Under the pieces are notes generated by a model, which saw nothing but the letters and a program-made list of their open reading frames with translations, made no database searches and was not told where the DNA came from. Positions 1-8,702 of a stretch of 28,406 nucleotides of DNA are shown here, piece after piece (the first letter of the stretch is position 1; each line of letters starts with the position of its first letter). The translations under genes were made by a program, and so were the position numbers. The DNA comes from a virus: IMG/VR virus record IMGVR_UViG_3300028610_000271, positions 1 through 28,406 of that record. One strand, 5' to 3'.

Positions 1-1
1 C

Positions 2-55
2 AACTCACCCGACTGCGAATCAGCGGCACGGAAAGCGATAGGAGGTGGAGAATGA
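2..55 (+). CDS. possible 3' end of an upstream gene (partial)
   Basis: One frame is open from the left edge to a TGA at 53-55, giving a 17-residue tail ending in a glycine run and Glu. Its stop would overlap the next start codon as ATGA, the same junction seen at 2998-3001 and repeatedly on the other strand. The fragment is too short to identify. It could be chance, because a second frame closes with TAG at 39-41. The call rests only on the overlap pattern. Confidence 0.3.
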   Translation, partial: NSPDCESAARKAIGGGE

Positions 56-375
56 GCATCGTACAAGTAGCTTGGCTGGCCGAGATTGAGAAACTTATTC
101 AACAAGAACTGGACCACCAGTACGAAAGCGGTAAGCGAGACGGCCAGCAGGAGAGCGAGGACTTCAAGCGTGGTGAATTGATCGGCCATCAGAAGGGATA
201 CCACGATGGCGCAGAAGCGGAGCGCGCGGAGAGCGAGGGCGTAGTGGTGGAGATCGCGAAACGCACTGAAACGCACGGCGACTGCACACTACCGCATTGG
301 ACGTACACGTTCAGATCGTCTCAACGATTTGTAGTAGGGTCAAGCGTCCACCTCACCCGCATAGAGGACAACTAA
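52..375 (+). CDS. hypothetical protein, 107 aa, GC-rich, early arm
   Basis: The ATG at 52 has a near-perfect ribosome-binding site (AGGAGG at 41-46), so the start is well supported. I do not recognise the protein. Residues 10-65 are highly charged and probably helical, rich in Glu, Lys, Arg and Gln with several glycines. The C-terminal third is mixed, with aromatic residues. There is no signal peptide or membrane segment. The stop TAA abuts the ATG of the next gene at 376, so the two are probably co-expressed. Base composition is unlike the rest of the window: 181-240 is 40/60 G+C by hand count, against roughly 40-47% in most neighbours, which hints at separate acquisition. A regulatory or accessory early function is possible, but nothing in the sequence shows it. 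Confidence 0.7.
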   Translation: MSIVQVAWLAEIEKLIQQELDHQYESGKRDGQQESEDFKRGELIGHQKGYHDGAEAERAESEGVVVEIAKRTETHGDCTLPHWTYTFRSSQRFVVGSSVHLTRIEDN

Positions 376-654
376 ATGGAAAAATCAACAGGACAACTTG
401 TAACAATCGAACCAATCCACGATCCTGACTTTGATAACATACTCAAAGCAGACAACTATAGAGAAGCTCACGTTCAATGCGGATGGGTTCGCTCAGTTGG
501 CGCAGATTGTCACGAGGATCTAAACGAAGATGATCTTATTGTATTCGTCGGCTGGAAACAAAAAGGAATCGAACCGCATCAATACGCACAGTGGAAAGAC
601 AATCTCTACGTTCTCCATGAGGACGATATAGAACTCATTGTAAAAGAATGGTAA
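376..654 (+). CDS. GroES (Cpn10)-like co-chaperonin, putative
   Basis: The 92-aa length is typical for GroES-family subunits (about 95 aa). The pattern also fits: an early PIHD segment like the PLHDR strand of GroES; a NILKAD stretch where the mobile loop (GGIVL) lies; GWVRSVGAD resembling the GEVLAVG strand; a DDLIVFVGW segment like GDIVIF; and a C-terminal YVLHEDDIELIVKE closely resembling the LIMSESDILAIVE end of GroES. Family proteins form a heptameric lid that closes the GroEL folding chamber, and phage versions such as T4 gp31 help fold capsid proteins. The first strand and the loop are compressed compared with bacterial GroES. It starts directly after the preceding stop and ends 4 nt before the polymerase gene. 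The assignment is by eye from motif order and needs a profile or structure comparison; another small beta-barrel is possible. Confidence 0.5.
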   Translation: MEKSTGQLVTIEPIHDPDFDNILKADNYREAHVQCGWVRSVGADCHEDLNEDDLIVFVGWKQKGIEPHQYAQWKDNLYVLHEDDIELIVKEW

Positions 655-658
655 AAGA

Positions 659-3001
659 ATGTCCCGTGATCTAACGACGATACGAGTATCTCCAAGCGGC
701 GATCCGAACGCGAGAATAATGCTCGTAGGCGAGGGTCCGGGCCGCTCAGAGGCCGGTGCGGTGCCGCCACGCCCTTTTATCGGCAAGGCGGGGGCGGAGT
801 TGGATCGCAACTTAGCTTCCGAAGGTATACTGCGTGACAAAGTATGGATCACAAACGCGACGAAGTACCTACCAAACACACCTAACAAACAAGACTTCTT
901 TTTCGTCAACAAAGAACCTACGCAAGTTTTACTTGATGGAATCGACGAACTACGAGCAGAGATCAAAGAAGTAAAACCCGATGTAATTATCGCATTCGGT
1001 AACGTAGCCTTGTATGCTCTAACCGGCAAGCTGGAATTCAATAATAAAAAACAACTAACAGGGATTACTAAATGGCGCGGATCTCCTTTACCCTGCGTCC
1101 TTGCATCAAACACCTGGGTCATTCCAACCTTCCATCCATCGTTTATCATGCGCGGCCAATGGCACTTACGCCCGTTCGTCGCTTGGGATATTCGCAAAGC
1201 GAAACGGATTTCCGAAACAAAAGACTTCTCTCTGCCCAAGCGTGAGTATACTATATTTCCAACAGAGGAAAATGTATATGCCGCGATTGAACGACTTACA
1301 GCAGGTCAACCATACGCTGCTGATACAGAATGGTACACACCAGAGGATCTGTCTTGTATAGGATTCTCCGATGATCCTCTATGGGCTATTTGTATCGAAG
1401 CTGGTCATGCCCTTGCAGATGAAGCATACGAAAAGCTTCTCAACAACAACTCCGTTAAGATTTTCCAAAACGGAATGTTTGACGTAGTAAATCTACGCCG
1501 CAAAGGTTGGAATGTCAAGGTTGTAAACGACGATGGTATTCGTATCATCGAGGACACGATGGTTGCTTTCCATTATTCCTGGCAAGATCTACGCAAGAAA
1601 GACCTTGGCACTATTGTATCTGTATACTGTGACCATCCGCATTACAAGGAAGATCTAAAGGTATCCCGCGAGACTGGTGATCCTGCACTTGAATACAGAT
1701 ACAACTGCGACGATAACGCATTGACGTTTGAATCGTGGGAAGGAATCAACGACGACATGGACTGGATGGGAACTCGTAAAGCCTACGAGATTTCCATGAT
1801 GAACTTTGACATAATGGCTGATGCCGCATTGACAGGTATTCGTATCGACATGGAAATCCATGCGAAGATACGCGAGCAGCTAATCAAAGAAGCAGGTATG
1901 TTCCAAGAAGTCTTGAACAACGGACTAAGTGGTGAGATTAATGTCCGATCTCATGTGCAAGTAAAACACGTTGTCTACGAACTTCTTGGCTGCAAAGTCC
2001 CGCGCGGACGTAAACGCGACAGCAGACAAGAAACATTAATGGACATATGTGCTAGTACCGATGATTCTGTGACAAAGAACCTGCTCATGTTAATCATAGC
2101 AGTACGTCACAGGCTTAAATCACTCAGTTCGTATATGAACGAGGATTTCATCGACGACGATGGTTATATGCGATTCAGTTGGAACCTTGCTGGCACTAAG
2201 AACGGACGTTACTCCGCAAGTAAAACCTATTGGGGATCTGGCGTACCTATTCAACAGATACCACCTGTCCTGCGTCGAATGTTTATCCCCGACGATGGTT
2301 TCGTATTCGCAATCCCTGACGCAGAGCAAGCAGAAGCGCGAGTTGTTGCCTACCTAACCGAAGATAACACAGTTCTCGATTGGATGGAAGAAGGACTAGA
2401 CATTCATAATATGCTCGCAGTTGAAATGTTCGACTTAGAATACGACGATATTGAAAAAGGCAGCAAGAAACGATTCGTCGCCAAGAAATCACGTCACGCA
2501 TTCAACTATAAAATGGGCGCGAGTACATACCGATTCAGCTTCAATAAGGAGCTAATGGAAACTGGATTTGGTATTAACCAACGCGAAGCAGAAGAACATC
2601 GTAGGCTTTACATGAACGTCTCCCCCAATCTACGCTTCTGGTGGAAGCAGGTTGAAAACGAACTACGCAAGAACAGCGCGATCACCAACGCCTTTGGTCG
2701 TCGTCGTCGTTTCTATCAAAGTTGGGGAGATCAACTCATTCGCGATGCAATTGCCTGTGAGCCTCAAGGTACAATTGCGGACCTAATCCACTACGGAGTT
2801 CGCGCTGTTGCAGACAACATTCCCAAAGCAAACATACTCGTCAACACACATGACGGTGCTTTAATTCAAATCCCTGAGAAGAATGCGGAGAAAACAGCCG
2901 AGCGCATAACCGAACTAATGACTATCCCATTCAATCTCCGTGGAAAGAATGTAATCATCCCAATCTCCACTCCAATTTCAAATTCCTGGAGTGGAGAATG
3001 A
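659..3001 (+). CDS. DNA polymerase A with N-terminal uracil-DNA-glycosylase-like domain and 3'-5' exonuclease
   Basis: This is a replicative family A polymerase of 780 aa. Residues about 18-185 form a UDG-superfamily domain: GEGPG at 24-28, RPFIGKAG at 38-45, a VWITNATKYLP strand, and HPS at 159-161. Family 4 enzymes carry four Fe-S cysteines, but none is present near the N-terminus here. The proofreading exonuclease has Exo I D222-T-E224, Exo II N271...D275 and Exo III Y348...D352. Polymerase motif A is D554 with E559 and R561. Motif B is R605, K609, H613, Y617. Motif C is H731-D732-G733. H613 aligns with E. coli Phe762, and G733 replaces the usual Glu. The start has only a weak SD, but the UDG fold needs nearly this N-terminus. 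The ATPase gene overlaps its stop by 4 nt (ATGA). Fusions of this kind are known in some phages. Catalytic residues for all three metal-binding polymerase and exonuclease sites are present, so polymerase and proofreading activity are expected; glycosylase activity is uncertain. Confidence 0.95.
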   Translation: MSRDLTTIRVSPSGDPNARIMLVGEGPGRSEAGAVPPRPFIGKAGAELDRNLASEGILRDKVWITNATKYLPNTPNKQDFFFVNKEPTQVLLDGIDELRAEIKEVKPDVIIAFGNVALYALTGKLEFNNKKQLTGITKWRGSPLPCVLASNTWVIPTFHPSFIMRGQWHLRPFVAWDIRKAKRISETKDFSLPKREYTIFPTEENVYAAIERLTAGQPYAADTEWYTPEDLSCIGFSDDPLWAICIEAGHALADEAYEKLLNNNSVKIFQNGMFDVVNLRRKGWNVKVVNDDGIRIIEDTMVAFHYSWQDLRKKDLGTIVSVYCDHPHYKEDLKVSRETGDPALEYRYNCDDNALTFESWEGINDDMDWMGTRKAYEISMMNFDIMADAALTGIRIDMEIHAKIREQLIKEAGMFQEVLNNGLSGEINVRSHVQVKHVVYELLGCKVPRGRKRDSRQETLMDICASTDDSVTKNLLMLIIAVRHRLKSLSSYMNEDFIDDDGYMRFSWNLAGTKNGRYSASKTYWGSGVPIQQIPPVLRRMFIPDDGFVFAIPDAEQAEARVVAYLTEDNTVLDWMEEGLDIHNMLAVEMFDLEYDDIEKGSKKRFVAKKSRHAFNYKMGASTYRFSFNKELMETGFGINQREAEEHRRLYMNVSPNLRFWWKQVENELRKNSAITNAFGRRRRFYQSWGDQLIRDAIACEPQGTIADLIHYGVRAVADNIPKANILVNTHDGALIQIPEKNAEKTAERITELMTIPFNLRGKNVIIPISTPISNSWSGE

Positions 3002-4170
3002 GTCGAGTTGCAGGAAATTTCCTACAAGCCTACGGCGAATACACATCTGAGCTTGAAGCTCCCGAAACCTATCACCTATGGGTTGGACTAAGCATACTTG
3101 CATCTGCCGTGCGCCGCAACGTGTGGATTGACCAAGGGATGTATACTGTCTATCCTAATCTTTACGTCATTCTAACCGCACCACCGGGTAAGCTAGGCAA
3201 ATCAACCTGTATCCGCGCAGGTCGAAAGATCCTAACGTCCGTTAAAGATGTAATAATGGGACCAGATTCCATATCCGCAGAAGAACTAATGCGCGCTATG
3301 GCAAAGGCAGGTAAGGATAAAGTAAACAGCGCCCTGACAATCCACTCATCCGAGGTATCCAGCCTAATCGACACATCTGGCCTCAAGATGATTCAATTCC
3401 TAACCGATATATACGATTGCGAGGACTCCCCTTATGGCTGGCGACGACAAACAAAAACTGCTGGTAGTGATACCATTAACAACCCCGTACTCAATATACT
3501 TGCAGGAACTACGCCTTCATGGATTGCTGAAAGTATGCCAATCCAAGCGACAGATCACGGATTCACTTCAAGGACTATTTTCATTTATGAGGAGTCTCCA
3601 AGATTTGCTAATCCTAGACCTAACGCTCCAGATCCGAAATTAGTTGAAGCACTCAAGCTAGACATTAATCATATCTCACAGATCGAAGGGATCTTTGAAT
3701 GGACCGAGGAGGCTCAGGATCTGTACGACACTTACTATAAAAAATGGCTCATGTCAACCCCCGACGATCATCGCATCGCTGGTTACTTCAACCGCAAACG
3801 TACCCATGCACTAAAGATCGCCCAACTCATACACCTTGCAGAGTCAGACGATCTTATCATCGAAGCTCGTGACATTGAAACAGCCGTACAGATTCTCAAC
3901 ATGATCGAAGCGTCGATGGCTAAAACATTCTCCGGTGTAGGCAAATATGCTCATACAGCCGATACCGAACGAATCTTACTAGATATTACTAAAAGTGGTG
4001 GTATGCCTTTTTATGAAGTATTCCGCCGTAACGCTATGGTTGGTAACGCAGACGACGTTTTCAAAATTCTCCAAACTCTTATCAAGATGAAACGCATCAA
4101 GGTTGAGCCACGGGACGGCGACCAGTGGGCTGTTCCTATAACTGAATCCCCTCTCAAGGTTGTGAAGTAA
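2998..4170 (+). CDS. P-loop ATPase, DUF3987-like, replication-associated
   Basis: The 390-aa protein has a clear phosphate-binding loop, APPGKLGKST at residues 61-70, preceded by a hydrophobic strand (NLYVILT). A Walker-B-like strand follows with TIHSSEVSSL, where the Glu would be the acidic residue. Further on are an ILAGTTPSW segment and a GFTSRTIFIYE segment, both typical of the DUF3987 group of AAA-type ATPases often found with phage primases and helicases. The C-terminal about 75 residues (HTADTERILLDI onward) look like a winged-helix module. The 4-nt overlap with the polymerase gene implies coupled translation and a shared replication role, perhaps as helicase or loader; no primase motif is visible. 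Its last 17 nt overlap the end of the convergent 1513-aa gene. Confidence 0.8.
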   Translation: MSRVAGNFLQAYGEYTSELEAPETYHLWVGLSILASAVRRNVWIDQGMYTVYPNLYVILTAPPGKLGKSTCIRAGRKILTSVKDVIMGPDSISAEELMRAMAKAGKDKVNSALTIHSSEVSSLIDTSGLKMIQFLTDIYDCEDSPYGWRRQTKTAGSDTINNPVLNILAGTTPSWIAESMPIQATDHGFTSRTIFIYEESPRFANPRPNAPDPKLVEALKLDINHISQIEGIFEWTEEAQDLYDTYYKKWLMSTPDDHRIAGYFNRKRTHALKIAQLIHLAESDDLIIEARDIETAVQILNMIEASMAKTFSGVGKYAHTADTERILLDITKSGGMPFYEVFRRNAMVGNADDVFKILQTLIKMKRIKVEPRDGDQWAVPITESPLKVVK

Positions 4171-7100
4171 GTGGACGTTCACCGATTGACGGATCTAGCG
4201 TAGTTTGTGGCGTACCTACTATATTATCCAATGGCACATTTGTTATAGCTCGTCCGGTTGAGAGTTCAAAATGCGCCTTCTTATCTTCTTCATCAAGAAG
4301 GTCACTGAAATCAATTTCAATTCCACGGTCTGTCTGCCGTCCAAGTAACAAACCTAAAACCATATCCTGTGGATCACTTGTATCTGAAAGAACACGAGTA
4401 ATATCCCTTGCAGCTTGCTGACCGGGAAAAGCCATTCTTCCGATCTCCCTCGCCACACGTTGAACAGCACCAACTTTCTGATTAAACGGCTTGTCAACTA
4501 TATCTCTTATACCTTCCGCAACATCTACAGGAGGTCCACCAGAGTAGTTTATAATCGCAGTTGGCGACACCCAACTCCATAGATTATATCCAAGTGTTGA
4601 CCCTGTAATTCCAATCGCCGCACTTGTGATAGATGTTCGTGCAATAAACACTCTTTTCTGCGCAGCAGTCATGTTCATAAACCTAAAGGTATAAAACTCC
4701 TTCGCCCACAACGGCCAGCTTGAGAACATTCCCGCAAGCTTACCCGCAGTAGTTTGTAAATAAAGCGGCTGTGTAGCCAAGCCATATTGAAATTGATTCT
4801 CGTCCGTTACCATCCTACCTGCAAACTGTAACGCACTCTCCTCTGAAACCTTGAACTGCTTGAAAAATGCTTCCTTCAATTGAGGCGTAAATCCAATCAT
4901 TGCATTATCCATAAACTCTTGTTCAGTAATCTTGCCTGCTTTAAAGGCAGCAATCTCATCTGCTACATTAAGCCTCGTGTTAAAATAATCCCTAACTCTA
5001 TTTATATCATCCGTCGATGAGAATGGAACAAGCACCTTCCGTGCAAATCCCGCAGATATATGAGCGCCCTTCATCTGCAATCTAACCATCGGAGCTATCA
5101 AACGTCCAAAAGCATTAGTTGCCTCAACTGCCTGTTCACCGGGAGTAAAGTACCGCTTAAACAATACATCTCCACCGGCAACTCCACCTTCACGCAAACC
5201 TAAAACTCCATCTGCAAATGTTTTATCATACCCTGCGCGTGTACCTGCAATTCTAATCGCCTCACCAAGATGCTTACCACCATAACGCACATAAGTCATG
5301 AAGTTAATCTGAGTCGTTGCATTTCTCGCAACTGCCTTACCCGAACCAACCAACGCACCGAAGCTTGAACTAAGCATATCGTTAAACATCTGCTTCAATG
5401 CAGGCTCTGTCACATCCACGCCCATCATTCGATACATACCCATAAAGATCTTCGTAAGCGCACTAGCCTGCCGTGCTTGTCCACCTTGAAGATTCATCAG
5501 CATTGTATTATAAACATCTGTAATCTGTTGCGGCAATACAGGACCGTTTATATCAAACGGGATTCCTGTCTCCTCAAATAACTTCTTCAACCCTGCTTGT
5601 TGACCTTGGGGTAAATCTCCCATCTTCATTGGAGTAATTCTTGTTCGACCAAATCCAGTCAATGTTGCCATTTTATCAAAAGCTTTACTGACAAATTTCT
5701 CTTGTGCTTCTGACCTAAACCATGAGAGTTGAACGAGTAATGGATCCATTTCAATCGGGTCCATGTTCCCTCTACGAATATGCCTAAAGAATGCTTCCGC
5801 AGCAGGTGGAACAGGCTCATTTCCATAAAGCGCAACCCTCGTTGCATCCGAACCCGCTTGAACCTTTGGCTGAATTCTACCGAAATATTGCAAAACAAAC
5901 TGATCTGGTGGTATTCCTGCTCTGATCCCACCTACATTGAAAATATCCATAGCGCGATTCATTACAGCAATTTCTTTGGCATCCAAACCAGCACGACTTG
6001 CTCTTATGTTAAGTGTTTTTCTCGTAATATCCTTTCCTTCAATAGACCTCCAGAACATTGCAACTTTAAGCCTTCGCATCTGTCCAGTCTTACCTCTACC
6101 TAACTGCATCAAATTTTTCTCAATATTTGGAAAGTCAAGCGAGGTTGAGTTACGCATTTCTCTAGTACCCTTCAATACATCATCAACGTAACCTGTAAAT
6201 AATGGAAAACCTGAGTCGCGCTCAAATTTCTTCGCTAAATCAGCAAGGTTGTTAGTTAACTTTGCATCACCAAGTTCAGCAAGTTGAGCTTGCGCCACAG
6301 ATTCATTACTTATCGCAACCGTACTTGGTACTTCTCCTGTAGGCATCAAATTAGGCGAATGTGGTGGTGCAATAACAGCAAAATCAGCCGGTAACATAGT
6401 AGACTCAACTAAGTCTCTCCGTGTTCTTGCAACTCTCAACGCATTCCTAACACCCTTCTCGTTTGTAAAGAAAAACTCCGCGCCTGTGGTTGCATCAGTC
6501 AACGTAGCCGTACCACCTACACCACGTTGAAACTTAAACCCTTGTGACGTAGCCATAAATTCCAAATCAGTCCTACCTTGATTCAGAATATCAGCATACT
6601 GTTTGCGAAGATTTGTAATCAACGTCTTTTCTGTCTCAGGTAGAGATTCAAAAAGCTCCCTACGCATACGCTGTGCAGCAAATTCCTTAAATATCTGTGC
6701 ATCCGCACCAGCGATACCTTGCTCACGCATCCACACAGCAACCATTTCATCGAAACCACCTAACGTCTGAGGTGGAACAACAAAGAAATCATTCGCACCC
6801 CTAGCTACGTTAGATTGAATAGTTTCAAACACCGGGTTACGAATACCTAACATTTCAATATGTTGAACATCAGGTATAATCTCTGCAATTCTTTCTGCCA
6901 ACACCTTTGCAGTTCTACGCGGTACACCCTCCAAACTAGCTCCATCCAAACCTGTAACCAACAACCCGCGTTCCGTCTGTCTAATCTCAAGCATAGCATT
7001 AACAGGCTGATCTCCACGCAAGATCTGCAAGAAAGCCTTACCTTCTGCTTGTTGTGGGGACAACTGCAATTCCGCAGGTGACACAGGTTTAACATTCAAC

Positions 7101-8695
7101 CTAACACCTGGTTGTTTACCTACATCAAACACAATTTTCTGTGACGCATCCATCCCGGCTTCAAATGGGGAGATAATCACATCCCCAACAGTCTCGCGAA
7201 GTCTTACTTCATCCAACGTAAACTTACCTTTTAACACATCATCAATAAGTTGGTCTTTTGAAACTCCATGAGCAGCATTTCTAGCTACATTATCCAAACG
7301 TGAATTAAACCATTCACTAAATTCTTTATACAATCCATCATTTCCAGGAACAATTTCCAAGCTTCTTCCCGAACCATGTATCGACAAGTTTTCAATCATA
7401 ACATCTCTCGGCTTACCACCATCGAGAGGTCTTACTTTAATAAATCCCGGTCTTGTACTCAAACCAGCAACTTCCCTCTCAACTCCACCATGCGAAACAC
7501 GCATACCTTCAAACATTCCAGTCTTTTTGAGCATAGCTCTTTGTGGATTATTCAATCCTCGTTTACCAAAGCTTATAACTGCATTAAACCCTTCCGCACC
7601 TTTCACTATATCCACACCCATACCAGGAAATAACTCAGCCATTCTAGTCTTAAACGCAAACTGATCTCCGATACGTTGAATAAGAACATGACCTGTACGA
7701 TCACTAGCTACATCCCGCAAGCCTGCTACAACCGCATCTATATCCGCATTCTTAACAAGAATCTCTCGTGCGGCTACAGACTGTGCAATTATCTCCTCAT
7801 CCTTCATTACATCAAACACAATAGCTTCTTGACCATCTTTAATTGCAGCCTTCCCCGCAGCAATTTCCACATTCGCTTCGGCTACTTTTTCTGGACTAAA
7901 TCTTTCCCGTGTCAACCCTCTCTTACTTCTAAATCCAGCTACCCAAGGAAATGCAGCACCAAGCAAAGCAAAGCCACCAAACAAACTACCCTCAACAATT
8001 GCGTGCTTACCTCGTTCCTCAAGATCTCCTTGGGTATTAAACAACCCAAGTACATTACCAGCGACAAAATCTCTTGTAATATTTGAACCAAGCCGTGTAT
8101 GCAACCCTGTCAAACCTGTAGCAACTTTCAAACTTGCGGAAAGTGGAGCTAAAAATCCAACTAAACCACCACCAACTCTAATCTTTGCGACAGTTCTTTC
8201 ATCAAAGCCCACACGAAGTGCAATATCTTCTGCTTGCGTAATCAATCCACCTAACGTACTACGGAGTTCATCAGTTTGCTGACGAATATCAGCTTCAATT
8301 TCATCCAAGCCTACAACATCTGCAATCTCTGCAAGAAATTCAATCAAATTAGCCGTCGGCTGTACGAAACCTTGATTTATTCCTTCAAGCAAAAACAATC
8401 CTTCTTGTGATACAAGCCTAGCTTGTGATCTTACATCCCCACGAAAGGCACCTTTAACATCACGACTGAAACCACCGCCAGCAAAGCGATCAATACCCGA
8501 AGCTATGGCACTACCTACTTCACCGGCAATTCTACCAACAGATTCAAAAACTCCCGGTCCTCTATCGTCTGGAATCACACCCGCAATTCCCGGTACGAAA
8601 TCATCAGACGCTAGGGTTTCGTTAATAATACGCCTAATACGTTCTTGTCTTTCTAGTGGATCTTCTTGTGGAATTTTATCTTCCGGTGTGCTCAT
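4154..8695 (-). CDS. large internal virion/ejection-type protein, 1513 aa
   Basis: This is the largest gene of the window and the last of the late arm. I infer an internal virion or DNA-ejection role from size, position after the tail nozzle, and composition, by analogy with T7-like gp15/gp16 and the large polyvalent proteins of podoviruses. The N-terminus is charged and helical. Two Gly/Ala/hydrophobic stretches (about residues 170-215 and 235-260) could interact with membranes. Near the C-terminus a WPLWAKEFY motif is followed by a hydrophobic segment, which resembles some large polyvalent-protein domains, but I cannot confirm the family. No lytic transglycosylase or protease motif is obvious. 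ATG at 8695 lies 7 nt after the preceding stop, behind GAGTAG. The reading frame is intact. Confidence 0.7.
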   Translation of the reverse strand: MSTPEDKIPQEDPLERQERIRRIINETLASDDFVPGIAGVIPDDRGPGVFESVGRIAGEVGSAIASGIDRFAGGGFSRDVKGAFRGDVRSQARLVSQEGLFLLEGINQGFVQPTANLIEFLAEIADVVGLDEIEADIRQQTDELRSTLGGLITQAEDIALRVGFDERTVAKIRVGGGLVGFLAPLSASLKVATGLTGLHTRLGSNITRDFVAGNVLGLFNTQGDLEERGKHAIVEGSLFGGFALLGAAFPWVAGFRSKRGLTRERFSPEKVAEANVEIAAGKAAIKDGQEAIVFDVMKDEEIIAQSVAAREILVKNADIDAVVAGLRDVASDRTGHVLIQRIGDQFAFKTRMAELFPGMGVDIVKGAEGFNAVISFGKRGLNNPQRAMLKKTGMFEGMRVSHGGVEREVAGLSTRPGFIKVRPLDGGKPRDVMIENLSIHGSGRSLEIVPGNDGLYKEFSEWFNSRLDNVARNAAHGVSKDQLIDDVLKGKFTLDEVRLRETVGDVIISPFEAGMDASQKIVFDVGKQPGVRLNVKPVSPAELQLSPQQAEGKAFLQILRGDQPVNAMLEIRQTERGLLVTGLDGASLEGVPRRTAKVLAERIAEIIPDVQHIEMLGIRNPVFETIQSNVARGANDFFVVPPQTLGGFDEMVAVWMREQGIAGADAQIFKEFAAQRMRRELFESLPETEKTLITNLRKQYADILNQGRTDLEFMATSQGFKFQRGVGGTATLTDATTGAEFFFTNEKGVRNALRVARTRRDLVESTMLPADFAVIAPPHSPNLMPTGEVPSTVAISNESVAQAQLAELGDAKLTNNLADLAKKFERDSGFPLFTGYVDDVLKGTREMRNSTSLDFPNIEKNLMQLGRGKTGQMRRLKVAMFWRSIEGKDITRKTLNIRASRAGLDAKEIAVMNRAMDIFNVGGIRAGIPPDQFVLQYFGRIQPKVQAGSDATRVALYGNEPVPPAAEAFFRHIRRGNMDPIEMDPLLVQLSWFRSEAQEKFVSKAFDKMATLTGFGRTRITPMKMGDLPQGQQAGLKKLFEETGIPFDINGPVLPQQITDVYNTMLMNLQGGQARQASALTKIFMGMYRMMGVDVTEPALKQMFNDMLSSSFGALVGSGKAVARNATTQINFMTYVRYGGKHLGEAIRIAGTRAGYDKTFADGVLGLREGGVAGGDVLFKRYFTPGEQAVEATNAFGRLIAPMVRLQMKGAHISAGFARKVLVPFSSTDDINRVRDYFNTRLNVADEIAAFKAGKITEQEFMDNAMIGFTPQLKEAFFKQFKVSEESALQFAGRMVTDENQFQYGLATQPLYLQTTAGKLAGMFSSWPLWAKEFYTFRFMNMTAAQKRVFIARTSITSAAIGITGSTLGYNLWSWVSPTAIINYSGGPPVDVAEGIRDIVDKPFNQKVGAVQRVAREIGRMAFPGQQAARDITRVLSDTSDPQDMVLGLLLGRQTDRGIEIDFSDLLDEEDKKAHFELSTGRAITNVPLDNIVGTPQTTLDPSIGERPLTSQP

Positions 8696-8702
8696 TATCT
8701 AC

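Noticed and set aside
520-1239. 239-codon open frame antisense to the polymerase start
   Set aside because: It lies wholly opposite the UDG-domain coding region and the GroES-like gene, has no ribosome-binding site or protein-like pattern, and is most likely a shadow of codon bias.
4154-4260. Bidirectional terminator between the convergent arms
   Set aside because: The genes overlap and I see no stable GC-rich stem with a T-run in the region.
7676-8086. 136-codon plus-strand frame inside the 1513-aa gene
   Set aside because: Composition is dominated by Asn, Ser, Ile and Thr typical of antisense shadows, and there is no neighbour or start signal.
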